Shown here: positions 43,988-55,161 of the stretch, in pieces
Position numbering within the stretch: the stretch's first letter is position 1
How the letters are laid out: every line of letters starts with the position of its first letter
Source: Bathynomus jamesi
Taxonomy: Eukaryota > Arthropoda > Malacostraca > Isopoda > Cirolanidae
Direction: 5' to 3'
Assembly: GCA_023014485.1 (NCBI GenBank)
Contig: JAJOZX010000487.1
Coordinates: 300,501-364,500 of the forward strand
DNA length: 64,000 nucleotides
The notes under the pieces: model-generated
Database searches by the model: none
Told to the model about the DNA's origin: nothing
What the model saw: only the letters and a program-made list of their open reading frames with translations
Translations under genes and position numbers: made by a program

Positions 43988-46900
43988 CAGTGGCGGTCCT
44001 AGCTTACATGACGCCCTGGGCGAACCTCACCTTCAGCGCCCCTCCCCCCTGTTCGCCAACACACACACATTCGAATCCCCCCAAAATAAAGGACAGACAT
44101 AACTCTTTCACAAAATAACTTTTTATTGGATTAATTGTTGGAACTTCAGAACCAAAACAAAGACTCAAATTTCTGAATTTTACAAATCCTTCATCACGTA
44201 AATAGAATAACTCACTTAAGAGAATGTAATTATGATACTATGAACAGGAAAAATACAAATTAAATTGCACAACTGCCATAAATAAACTAGAGAATCAAAT
44301 TTCTAAATTGTACAAATGCTCTATCACATAAATAGAATAAGACACTTAAGAGAGGGTAATTATTATGCTACACTTTGAACAAGAAACAAAATAAATTGCA
44401 CCACAGCACAACTGCCATCTAAAGCCTGACTCTTCTTACCTTCCTTGATGCAAAGTCATGAATTAAATCATCATATGAAATCTGCTCAGCAATTATATGA
44501 TTTATACTGATGATGGCCAGACCGGTAAGGCGTTCCTGTGACATAGTTGACCTCAGGTAGGATTTGATGAGCTTCAGCTTTGAAAAGCTCCTCTCTGCTT
44601 CAGCAACAGTGACTGGAAGAGTAAGACCAATTCTGAGAGCAGTCCACAAATTTGGATATATTTCAGAGAGCTCCCTTTCATGGATAAATGTCAGCAGTTC
44701 AAGCAAGGATATGGTCTTTGATGGCAAGTCAGGCAAGTTCTTCAGCTCCTGTGCAAGCTCTCTGCCATCCAAGTCAGATTGTCCCTTAAAGTGTAGTGTA
44801 GTACTAAGGTTCACACATTGTTCTGTCAGCTCCTCAAATGTGAGATTTTGGAAATGTGTCAGCACTCCAAACTTCTCTCCCACAATTTCCAACGTGGAAA
44901 ATCTTTCCTGAATGGCTGATGTTGCAGCATCAACCACTGCATTGAAAAATGTCACCTCCAGCTTCTTCAAAGCATCAATCAAGGGCTCATCAGATGCTTC
45001 ATAGGAGAAGTGCCGCTTTGTGGACCTCAGCCGTTTTTGTTTTAACACAGCCTCCACATTCATTTGTTCACAGATATCTGTGGCTGCCATTTGTGCAGCC
45101 ACAAAACCTGTTGCCCTGTAATTGCGGAGACCTCTCTCTGTTTTTTTAGGAGATTTACTGCAACATCAACGTGCATGCTAGGAGACTGCATCTGCTTGCT
45201 CACATGCTGAATTTGGCACAACAGGTCATGCCACACCACTGAACAAATGGCGAAGCGGTATGACCCAACCACCTCTGACAGAGATTGAGCCTCGACCTTT
45301 ATTACAGAGTCTTTGGTGTGGTCCCTCACCTCGATCAGTGCATCTCTCACTGCAGCTGCCTGATATCTCAGGGGCTCCACACTCTTGATCTTGCTTTCCC
45401 ACCTTGTATCAGACCACATCTTCAATGTGATGTTCACATGTTTTTCAAAATGGCCCATCGTTGTGTGGAGGCTGAAAACAAGTTGTAAAGCTTCTGCAAG
45501 ATGCCAAAGTAATTTGTGGCATCAATAGATCCCTTAGCAGCATCGGCCACAAGCAAATTCAGAGAATGAGCCCCACATGGAACAAACAGAGCTCTGGGAT
45601 TAATTTCTAGGAGCCTGGATTGAACACCCTTGTTTTTTCCCCTCATGTTGGCCCCGTTGTCGTATGATTGTCCTCTACAGTCCATGAAAGGAACTTTTAG
45701 CTCCTCCAGTCTCTTCAGAATCAGAGATGCCAAATGTTGACCAGTGGACTCCTCTGCCTCCAAAAACCCCATGAAATGTTCCTTTATATGGGGCTTCCCC
45801 TCCAGTGACACAACCCGAATCACAACTGACAACTGTTCAGTGTGGCTGATATCTGGAGTGCAATCTAGAATTATTGAAAAAAACTTTGATTGTTTGATGT
45901 CGCTCACCATTGCTGAAATGGTCTTGCTGCTCGACAAATCAATGAGTTCGTTTGTATGTGGTGGCCGAGGTAGCTGGTGTGACTGGAGGTCCCTTTTTGG
46001 ACACGGTTAATGTGCTCTTGCATTATAGGATCAAATTGTGCCATCAGTTCAACTTCTTTCAGAAAATTGCCATTTGATGGTGAGAACAATTTTTCTGTAT
46101 GTCCCCTTAGTGCCAAATTCCTAACTGCCAGAGAATGCACAATAGCAGTGAGACGTGTCAGCACCGCTCTCCATCTCAACTTCTCAGCCTCCAGAAGTGC
46201 CATCTCCTGCTTGTCAATGGTCTCCCCCTTTCTCATCCTCACTGCCAGTTCTTTCCAGATTTTCATAGAATTTAGGTGTTCTGAACTGTTGTCATGTGAT
46301 GTGAGCAATGAGCTTGCATGCTTCCAGTCCGAGAGTCCCAAACTTGTTAAATTTATTTTCCTCTTGGAAAATAATGTACAACAGAAACAGAAAAGGCTGT
46401 TGTTTTTTAAGGAATAGACCAACCAACTTCTGGTTATATTTTCCCCACTAACCAATGACTTCCTGAAGTATTGATGGTGGAAACTTCTTCCGTCACTGTC
46501 GTTTCTAGGGAATACAAAGTCAGATGGTACTTGACTTGGTCCCCTGGAAACCAGTTGTGTCCGAATTCTCTCAGTCAGAACTGAAGGCCAGTTAGCAGGG
46601 TCGGTGGACAGAGACTCATCCTCAGGAGGCGATTCTGCTCCAGGCCTTTCTAATAGAAAGAACAAGAGCATTACTCATTAGTATACACACCTAAGTTAGA
46701 TAACACATTATTCACAGCACTTTGTTATGGTGGTGGTGTTATGGAATTATGGTGGTGAAACACCACACATACCCAGTAACCCAGACCCAGTGATAATAAC
46801 ATTATAATTTATAACTGTTTGCAAAATGCTTTGCAGGGATGCACACACATACACATACACACACACGCACACACTCACAGACATATGTGCACACAAACTC

Positions 46901-47801
46901 ACCTGAAGAGTCCTGCCGGGGAGAAGTAGAAGCAAATGGGTCTTCATCCTCAGGATCAGACTGCATTTGTGGAGACATATGTGAGGCTGAGGAGGTAGAT
47001 GGCTCCTCAGCCTCAATAATGGCAGAAGTAGACGGCTTCTCATCCTGGCTAGTGGCAGAGGGTGTTCCAAAATATTTCAAAAGTGCCCCTGCAAATAGTA
47101 AAATAGAACATAACAGACCAATGCATGAATAGGCTAGTACAATTAATTTAACATGTTATTAAGCACAATTTATTAAACTTTTAGAATAGGAAACAAATGA
47201 ATAATACAACCTCCTTGGTTAATGGCTAATTATATACATAATAGTACACTTCAAATGACTCAGAAAGCTATATCACAAAATAGCAGTGCAATATAGCAGT
47301 GAAGAGTAGATGACATAGCTCTATACCTTTATCTTTTGCTCGTTTCTCCTCTTCTTCTTTCCTCTTTTTTCTAAACTGAGCACCTGATAGCTTTGACCTC
47401 TTCTTATCCATTTGCGGTTATTTGACAGACCTTAGTGGCTTAGTGTGAAGATTCGTTCTGTAATAAATAATATACACTTCACTATTTAACCAAACCCAGA
47501 AAAATAACATTACATATGTTAAAGTATGGGCCTTTATTCCCAATAATATTAATCTGGAAGCATTTTGCATTGTTTAGGTCTTTTATGGGAAGGTTTATGG
47601 AAAATGCAATAGATGGTTTTTTATTAATAAAAATATATTTATTGATTTTTTTTTATTTATATTTATTTTTTATTTTTATTTATTTCTTTATTTATTTATT
47701 CTTATTTTTATTTTTATTTTTTTTGCAGGCGCTCATGCCGCCCCTCCACAAATGCCGCCCTGTGCGGCTGCCCATATTGCCCATATGAGGAACCGCCACT
47801 G
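43988..47801 (-). mobile_element. hAT element, 3814 bp, inside the PolB gene
   Basis: The ends CAGTGGCGGTCCTAGC at 43988 and GAGGAACCGCCACTG at 47801 are terminal inverted repeats. A perfect 8-bp duplication TACACACA flanks it (43980-43987 and 47802-47809). It carries a three-exon transposase gene on the minus strand. The perfect duplication and long coding regions indicate insertion later than the Polinton's own arrival. Confidence 0.95.
44419..47411 (-). pseudogene. hAT transposase (ZMYM1/TTF-type), three exons, frameshifted
   Basis: Exon 1 is 47411-47327 (MDKKRSKLSGAQFRKKRKEE, basic). Exon 2 is 47088-46903 (acidic/serine-rich). Exon 3 is 46649-44419. Splice signals are visible at GT (47326, 46902) and AG (47089, 46650), and the phase is kept across both introns. 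Exon 3 has the TTF-type zinc finger (LKNNSLFCFCCTLFSKR) and the DUF4371-type RNase H-like region with SIILDCTPDISHTEQLS. The CxxH region is FVPCGAHSLNLL, and the C-terminal dimerisation region is EAERSFSKLKLIKSYL with the catalytic Glu. Three single-base frameshifts (near 45945, 45450 and 45115) break exon 3. Intron 2 contains a CA repeat. It is otherwise complete and would cut and paste the element in the nucleus. Confidence 0.88.
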
Positions 47802-47809
47802 TACACACA

Positions 47810-48880
47810 TCCATCTCCCGCTCAACTATTCTCAGCTCTTCAGGCCTTATATCAGTCAAATTCAAATCTACAATCTGTGGCTAGTTTCCACATGTCGCTG
47901 GTTTCCACATTTTATCAGCAGTCATGTTTAGCACAATAAACATATGGGCTAAGATTACCACTATAAAGACAACCGCAATCGAGATTAGTGTGCCTTTTGT
48001 ATATTTGGTAGCTGTTAAAGTTAAATATGGAAGGCATGGCAGTAGGTCCCGCAACAAGGAAAACGTGGTCTATATCGAGCGTGAAGTTGCCCAAGTTAAG
48101 TTCTCTACTGCTTTGGGTGGCATGCATTATATGCTTCAAAATATACTCAATATCTTCAACAGAAAACGTCTGTATGGTATTACTATCCAAAAATCGTCTC
48201 TATCACCATTATCTGACCCGAACCTGAGAGCCAGCCTTGTCCTGGACTCGTGCCCCTCCCTACTCTGACGGGCAAACTTCAAAATACGCTCAACTACGCG
48301 GTGCAGACTATGTTCAACACCGTTGTTATACGCGGTTTGCGGATCGACCCTGACTACGTAACGGTTTTTCACAAGCGCAGTAGGGGCAACGCTGCGCACC
48401 AATTCGAATGATCCCTCACCATCTACAGGCTGAGGTATCACTGATGAGGTGGAGGGTAGAACGGGAGGGGCTATTGAACGGGGATAAGCTTGGCAGTTTT
48501 ATTTGAAGAAGGGGCTATTACAGGACCTGTAGCGTAAGAGGTGGAGGGCTGAGACTCTGCATCATTTTCAGAGCTTACTGGTGCCCTAACACTTGGTATG
48601 TTCGTGGAGAATTTTACACGCTTAGTACCTTGTCCGACGCAGAGGACGTTTCTGCTCCATGTCTTTCGTCCTCGTGTCTCCGTTTTTTAGGATTGGACGG
48701 CATGGGGGATGTTGTCGGTGTTAGGGGAGTGTAGGGTTCCGGAACGATAGCGGGTACAGGACTGAAGGTTAGCACGCGATTGCCGTGAGCACAGTCTGGT
48801 GCCTCAATAATCACAACCTCGTCGTCATCACCATCATCCACAATACATGGCTGCTGAGACCTGCCAATGCCATCATTCAT
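47810..48880 (-). pseudogene. PolB-linked Polinton protein or PolB N-terminal region
   Basis: From 48880 it reads MNDGIGRSQQPCIVDDGDDD, then a proline-rich stretch with a nuclear-localisation-like NPKKRRHEDERH. After a break it continues as SVAPTALVKNRYVVRV and RLALRFGSDNGDRDDFWIV to about 48190. A further frame (48190-47915) ends near the hAT right flank, and codons to 47810 (DIRPEELRIVERE) lead into the PolB frame across the hAT. The conserved middle is typical of the region N-terminal to the polymerase in Polintons, so this is either the N-terminus of PolB or a separate gene. At least two frameshifts and a stop at about 48475. Confidence 0.6.
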
Positions 48881-49056
48881 GGTTCTGAAGAAGAAAATAA
48901 TGTTAACGAATATAAGGAGCTGACCTTAATTTTTGTTATACAGGGTGATTCAAAAGTCAGGTTACATAGGGAAATACTGCATTATGTAATAATACAGGGG
49001 AATAGTCACATCACATGTTCGATATGGCCACCGTTAACGGCAATGCACTTGTGCAG

Positions 49057-52000
49057 TAGGGTGGAGTGAAAATGGCCCCAAAATTTTTTTTTGTGAATTT
49101 TAACTTACTTGAGGTTTTAAAAGTTGCCAATGGACTAATAGAACAATATGCAAAAAAGTGTATTAAAATCAGACAATCTTTTGATCGACCACCAGACGTT
49201 ATAAGTTTACAATAATATACGATTTTACACAAAAATACCTAAAATACGAGTAAACATCAGACTATATATTTTTAGTTATTTTGGCACACTATTATGCTAA
49301 CGATAGAGTCTGAGTTATGCATGCATGGTTAATTCAGAATTGATAGTCACGTTTAGACTCAAGTTTCGGCATAAGCTGCCGAGAAGCGACGCGAGCCCGA
49401 ATAAATCCATGGCGGGACGTCTCGCCACACACAGCGGCTGAAGCTTCGGTAACTAGGTTCACGCATCTTTCCACCGCCTGTGTGTGACAAGGGAAGCGAG
49501 GGAAGAGGACACTTGGTGAAATTTGAGCAGAGATCATGTCGTTCAATTCGTTGTCCGTCATATCCATCGTAACAGGAGGCTCCGTCACGGTCAAAGTCTG
49601 CCAATCGACCATGTCCTGGTATTCGGTCGCGTCGAGGTTGAGCGGTGGCACTCGAAACCTGCGGATTTTGTTTGCAGACACATGTGATCTTGCCTTCATG
49701 ATTCTTCTGAGTCCGAGTTCCCTTATATGTGGTCGCTCATCTGTGATCATGGCTAATAGCACGTTCTCGGGGTGTCCGCAGAAGCCGTTTCGCCGAATCA
49801 CCGGGTCGACGACTTTCTTTAGAGAGGAGCTGAGGTACCGTGTTCTCACCATCATCCCGTGCAGATGTTTGGCTCCATCTTTGCATGATGGCTGCGTCTT
49901 GATGGCGAACCATGTTGGGGCGTAGACCCGGATGATGAATGTGACAAGAGTTTTGATGTTGTTGGATGGTGCATCGAGGCCAACATAGAGGCGGAGGATT
50001 CTGTTGGCAGTTGTCAACCATCGCGAGTGGTTCAATGGTCCCGGTTTTCGCAATGCTAGATCACAGGGACAGTGTCCTTCACTGACAGCTTGACACATCT
50101 GCCACAGGTACTGCTGGTCAGTGCTCACTGCTCAGGTCCTTCACGTCAACATGCGGCAGTGGCTGTAATGGAGATATAGGTTCATACGATGTTATATGGA
50201 GTTCCGTGCATGCTGTGAGAGATTTCCCTATCGGTCCTGAGAAGCACTTAGGTCCTGTAGTTGCTCCATCTAAATGCTGAAACAGGTGTCGCAGGGGGAG
50301 CTCGTTAGCATGTAATAAGCACACGAGCCATTGCAGCGGTTTTTGTAGTAATTCCTCAAGCTGCCGAATAACTCCGCCATTATGTCCAGTGTTGACAGCG
50401 GTTCCGTCGCATCCGACGACTTTCACACTGTCGAGATCCACACTTCGCGCAGCCAAGCATTCAAAGATTACTTTGGAAATCGCCTTGCTTGATCCACTTG
50501 ACGGCGTCACGTGGCCAAAGTACGATGAACCTGGTTCACAAATAATGCTGACGTGCTCTTCTGTATCTCTGTCCCGGTGGCCATGTCCTGCGGCGTCTCG
50601 TACATTTTTCATCGTTCTATCCTTTCGACCGTCGAAGTACAATCCAGGCAAGTCTGTCATACTGCTGTCTAGTTTTGTCAGTTCTTGACGAGTTCTACTT
50701 CTTTCTCGGCGAATTTTACTACGATCAATGACTTTGGAGGTGTCATTTGTAGACACAATTCCAATGTCTTGTAGCACGGATGAGGCAATAACGGCTGCTG
50801 CTCGATCTGAGACGCCCGTTCTATCGCACGCTTTAGCCAAACATGGTAATCGTACAGTCATCGTCATTCTTTGACGTTTACTCTCCAGTGTCGATAGATC
50901 AGGTTTACAGTGTGACTTAGATAGGGTGTATTCTTCGTCGCTGTTGTCGGTGTCGTCGTCCTTGTCTTCCTCGTTGTAGCTTCCAGAATTGCATTGCTGC
51001 TTCGATTGTTCTTGGTGAATGCTGTGTCTTCTCGATTCACAGACTTTCCTGGATATTTTCTTCTGTAGCTTTGTTGTTTCCACCAAATCGATGCCTCCTA
51101 TAATCATCTTTCTGGCTCCTCTCTGGTCCTCTAGAAACTTTCTTTCTTTGAGTGGTACTTTGTCCGCTCTTTCGCACTTACAGCTCATGACGAAATCTAC
51201 ACATTTGCATTTGTTAATGTCGAAGAGTTTATCTGCGTCTTCTCTGAACTGTTCAAGTTGTTGCTTGTAGTTGTCGTTGTCCTTCCGAGCCTTGTATGGT
51301 TTCAAGATTTTCTTGTATTTCTCGTTGTACGGTCTGAGCGTTTCAATCACTCGTCCGTGCGTCACGGTCGGAAGAGACGCTTTCTCCCAAACAAGTTCAA
51401 CATCAACGCAAACTTTTTTTGATACTTCGGCGAACGGTGGATATTTGTTATTCTTCGTTGTCAGCTGTTGTCTTGTATGGATGTAAGCCTTCATAACATC
51501 AGCGTAGGTGGGAAGAGCATTTGTCGGTATCTCGCGTGGCGCGCCAAAAATCACACATGCCGCCTTCTCCCTCGTAATAATTTCCATTCTGAAAAAAAAA
51601 AACAATTATTATAAATTGTAAGCAATGTAAGACTATTAAAGAATTTCTGCAAGAAAAAGAAATATCAACTTAATACTGTCACACTCACTTGTCAAACACC
51701 TATAAACAGATATCAATATGTAATTAACTTACTTTTAATATCAAGTTTCACGAAAAAATGATAACAGCACAAATAACCTTCAATTCTCACTGCCACATGT
51801 GCACTGAGCTTGGCGGAGCAGCCGCGCTTTGCATATTACTCACTCTCCCCCCACTCCCAATCTCCCATCCCCTCTGACTCACGGACTGCATATGTTATCG
51901 CACCAAATCACTACCATCACTGAAACTAGCATTAAATCAATGTATGGTTAACTAAACTCTTTCTTATCTCACTTACTCACATCAGCTCTAATAATTTGGC

Positions 52001-52327
52001 CACCCTCTGTAATTGCCATTAATTTACATTCCACACATGTTGTAATCTTAAATGTCAACCTCAAGTATGCAATAACACAGTCTACAGCAAACTAAGCTGT
52101 TAATTATTTGCATAAACATGGATGAAAGACCAGCATCTTGGATGACTCCTGATGGGCAAAGCGATCGTTAAAACATGAAATATGCCATATATTAAAATCG
52201 CTGGTGGTCAATCAAGCAATGCTTCAATTGTATTATAATTTCACATGCTTGTTTCTAAAGCCCATTGGCAACTTTTCCACACTCAAGTAAATTAAAAATC
52301 CAAAAATGATATTTTCACTCCACCTTA
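49057..52327 (-). mobile_element. Divergent hAT-like element, 3271 bp, nested in the mariner remnant
   Basis: It starts TAGGGTGGAGTGAAAAT and ends ATTTTCACTCCACCTTA, short terminal inverted repeats. A perfect 8-bp duplication TTGTGCAG flanks it (49049-49056 and 52328-52335). It encodes one long minus-strand protein. 8-bp duplications and a TAGGG start are usual for hAT elements. 51600-52320 appears non-coding. Confidence 0.88.
49334..51605 (-). pseudogene. Large hAT-like transposase, one frameshift
   Basis: The upstream frame (51605-50118) most likely starts at MEIITREKAACVIFGAP. The first half is charged and has Cys-rich KCKCVDFVMSCKCE near residue 150. The core region has VVGCDGTAVNTGHNGGVIRQ, followed by QWLVCLLHANELPLRHLF. 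This combination of an Asp-containing strand and a CxxH motif resembles the hAT RNase H-like domain. The frame shifts near 50125 and continues to 49334 with FIIRVYAPTWFAIK and NGFCGHPENVLLAMITDE. Total about 755 residues. The fragment at 17827-19165 is a relative. I do not recognise a named family, and assignment to hAT rests on TSD, ends and motif style. Confidence 0.7.
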
Positions 52328-52488
52328 TTGTGCAGCCAGCTAGGAATATGACATCAATGCGCTCCTCCTTCGATAACATCTCATAACTCATTTACCTGCA
52401 AAGAAACAGAAAAGCCCTATATAACCTGACTTTTGAATCACCCTGTATATTTGGTAAAGACAGCGTTTAAGAGTATGCTGCATTAGAG

Positions 52489-53107
52489 ATGGAATTTGTA
52501 GAAAAATTCAGGTTCACGAGTCCTTCTACATGCATTACATCTGGCCATACAGGATGTAAAACCGTGTTTTTGCTTAAAATCATTAAAGATAAGGACGAGC
52601 TGTTCTCAAATTCTGTACATAAAGTTATATGGTGTTATTCGACATACCAGTCCGTATTCAACGAATACCAAAATATTATTCTATTTCACAAAGGTGTTTA
52701 TGATGTTAGCTCGATAGAGGGCGATGAGCACACGGTTACTGTAATTGACGATCTCATGTTAGAAATGGATAAAACGCTTGCCGAGACATTTACAGGATTC
52801 TCCCACCATCTTAACTTAAGTGTGTTCTTCATCAATCAGAATCTATTTTTCAAGAATAGATACATGCGCGATGTACACGCAATATCTAGTATTATTCGCG
52901 CAGTGTCGAGACGTATGGCAAATTGGGGTATGAGCCAATCAAATGTTCCCGAATCAACGTAAATAGTTTTTGGATGTTTATAAAGAAGCTGCAACTCGAC
53001 GTTACGGATATTTTGTTTGTGACCTCCACCCGCGAAACACGTTTAGGGTGCTTCTAAGAACGAATATAATTCCAAACGAGGCTGAAACGATGTATATTCC
53101 AGAATGA
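52489..53107 (+). pseudogene. Polinton packaging ATPase (FtsK/HerA type)
   Basis: The frame from 52489 (MEFVEKFRFTSPSTCITSG) has a P-loop-like SGHTGCKTVF at about residues 19-28 and a Walker B-like TVTVIDDLMLEM at about 84-95. HLNLSVFFINQNLF follows, the sensor-like region ending in Q. The first frame stops at 52962, but family sequence continues in another frame (RRYGYFVCDLHP, 52998) to a stop at 53105-53107, so one frameshift is present. The P-loop is one residue short of GxxxxGK(S/T). The protein would pump DNA into capsids. It overlaps the next ORF by ATGA at 53104. Confidence 0.85.
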
Positions 53108-53301
53108 CGAGGAGGGTAAAGAAATACCGTGAATTAACAAAAATCTGTCACCGACTGCCACGAACTCTCCAACACCTGTTTGTTAAAAATATTGACCCTG
53201 ACTTTTTAAATTGCATCTACGAAATTTGTCTTAACGTTATAAAATGCAATGTACCAATGAACCCTCACATAAGTCACGCTTATGTCGTTACAAGAGAATG
53301 A
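53104..53301 (+). CDS. Small Polinton protein, 65 aa
   Basis: Uninterrupted frame MTRRVKKYRELTKICHRLPR to SHAYVVTRE. The start overlaps the ATPase stop (ATGA) and the end overlaps the next ORF (ATGA). Basic N-terminus and helical middle. Small ORFs in this position occur in many Polintons. Function unknown. Confidence 0.65.
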   Translation: MTRRVKKYRELTKICHRLPRTLQHLFVKNIDPDFLNCIYEICLNVIKCNVPMNPHISHAYVVTRE

Positions 53302-53414
53302 TACGTGCGCTCGCTCGTAAAAGAAACTGTAAGCGAATTATTGTACAAAGAGGAGGCTCATTCCTTCCCATCTTATTTTCAGTTTTGGGGCCTTTATTGT
53401 CTAGTTTAATATAA
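53298..53414 (+). CDS. Tiny Polinton protein, 38 aa, basic plus hydrophobic
   Basis: ORF from ATG at 53298 to TAA at 53412-53414. It has a basic N-terminal half (ALARKRNCKRIIVQRGG) and a hydrophobic C-terminal half (FLPILFSVLGPLLSSLI). The -QRGG- then hydrophobic pattern recurs in small capsid-region proteins of Polintons and adintoviruses and suggests a membrane-active or virion peptide (inference). It overlaps both neighbours. Confidence 0.6.
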   Translation: MIRALARKRNCKRIIVQRGGSFLPILFSVLGPLLSSLI

Positions 53415-53978
53415 TGAAGAAAGTGGTCGTGATGCCACACGAGTGTACGCTTCACTACAAAGCACAAAGAATCCAGACACGGTTCTAGAACCCCGTAAAA
53501 GCAGGCTTAAAAGAATGGAAAGTGAATTGGTGAACCTACTAAACAGTGAAAGGCCTTCTGACGAGAAAAGAATTTTATACCAAGAAGCCCTCCAGAAACT
53601 TCTTCATGAGTATGAAAATTATAAAAAACAGTGGAGTTCCCCGTAGTTATCAAACATGGGAGCGATTCTGATCATGCTGAGACTAGAGATGAACAAACAA
53701 GGAACAATGGTTCGAGTTCGACGCATCTCGAACATGTATTAAAAAACAGTCTCCCTCATACATTGAGAAATAAAGGATTAAGCCTTTATAATCTATTTAG
53801 TGAGGACCCCGTTATACATTGGTCCGATAGCGGCGAGGTAGTCATTGAAGGGACAAAGGTTCAGGGTTTGAATATTGTTCATATCGTACATGATTTGGTA
53901 AGAAAGTGCGATAGATCTTCTCCGCCAGGATGGCTTCATATTAAGCCTAGGTTACAGCAAACATACCAAAAACGCTGA
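53414..53978 (+). pseudogene. Polinton conserved protein with coiled-coil region
   Basis: It starts at ATG 53414 overlapping the previous stop (TAATG), MKKVVVMPHECTLHYKAQ. It shifts frame near 53465 into NPDTVLEPRKSRLKRMESEL, a predicted coiled coil through about 53635. A second shift follows into SSSTHLEHVLKNSLPHTLRN and GLNIVHIVHDLVRK, ending LQQTYQKR at 53978. Homology may continue to about 54120. This ORF type is regular in arthropod Polintons between ATPase and integrase. Role unknown. Confidence 0.6.
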
Positions 53979-54125
53979 TTGGCAACCAGAACAGGATAAA
54001 AACCTTGGAACAAACAACTCATATACCACAACAGAGCACACCTTCGCCTACGGGGTTAACAACCCTGAAGAAGAAGCGACCAACTAGCAACGTGCAACCC
54101 TACCCACCGCTTCTAAAATACGCAA

Positions 54126-55159
54126 ATGGCTAGCATATTAAGAAAGCACTATTACGATATTTTTAACCCAGCTTCTTACGGCGGTTTTCAAAGTGGGTTT
54201 AGAAAAAAAAGATGTTGAGAAAATTTTACCCGAACAGGACATCTATACAATTCATAAGCCTGTGAGAAGGTTTAACGATACTTGCATCGATTGATTCTAT
54301 TTGGCAAGCTGATTTAACTGACATGCAAAGGTATTCGATGCATAATGATGGTCACCGCTACATACTATTCATAATAGTTTTGTTCTCTAGATACTTGTGG
54401 CTAATACCTCTCAAAAATAAATCCCTTGAATCAGTAGATAAAGCCGCAAAAGCAATGATGCTAAAAGAAAACAGGATCCCCGTTATTTCTGTACAGATTT
54501 AGGGAAAGAATTTATAGGCCGTGCTTTTTAGAACATGTTGGCAGAGTTTAATATCAGTTATTACACTTCCAATTCTGAGCATAAGGCCTCTTTAGCCGAA
54601 AGAGTGCAACGCACCATAAAGTTGCGCATGCATCTTATTTTAAGTATAAAAACACGTACTGTTACATGGACATTCTGGAACAGCTTCTGTCATCCTACAA
54701 CCATTCACACCACCGTATGATTGGCACATCCCCTAACGAGATTTTAAAAACAGGCCGCATAGAGACTGAGGCGAGAAAAGATAGACGCAGATCATCACAA
54801 CTCCCTGTGCGTTTCAAAATCACTGATTATGTAAGACTTTCACATTCAGGGAATAAATTCACGAAAGGCTTTGAGTAAGGTTGGACTCAGGAGATTTTTA
54901 AGTTACAGCCATGAAGCCTAAAGTCAAAGTGATGATGTATTACGTTGAAGACTTGAATGGTGAAGAAATTGAGGGTGGTGTTTATGGCGAGGAGTTGCAG
55001 AAGGTTACATTTAATTTAGTTAAAAAGGTGTTTAAAACTGAGGACATTTTAGGAAGCAAAGGTACAGAGAAGGGAAAGTTGTATCTCGTGAAGTGGATTG
55101 GGTACCCTGAAGGCTTCAACTCCTATATAAAAGCTGCTGCAATAATGAAACTTAAATAG
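54126..55159 (+). pseudogene. Polinton integrase (retroviral-type, with chromodomain)
   Basis: The likely start is ATG 54126 (MASILRKHYYDIFNPASYGG). The catalytic core is readable in pieces: DSIWQADLTDMQRYSM with the first Asp near 54310, TDLGKEFIGRAF with the second Asp at about 54491, and HKASLAERVQRTIK with the Glu at about 54590. A C-terminal chromodomain (KGKLYLVKWIGYPEGFNSYI) lies at 55073-55130. Frameshifts occur near 54200, 54290, 54480, 54660 and 54890. The enzyme would insert Polinton DNA into host chromosomes, and the chromodomain may target modified chromatin. Confidence 0.88.
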
Positions 55160-55161
55160 TA

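Larger units (their letters stand above)
48941..52445. mobile_element. Mariner-type remnant carrying a nested element
   Basis: Ends CAGGGTGATTCAAAAGTCAG at 48941 and the matching inverted end at 52445 are flanked by TA (48939-48940 and 52446-52447). Only about 115 bases remain on each side of the nested element. The left part on the minus strand encodes the mariner C-terminus style IAVNGGHIEHV. It inserted between the divergent Polinton gene blocks. Confidence 0.85.
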
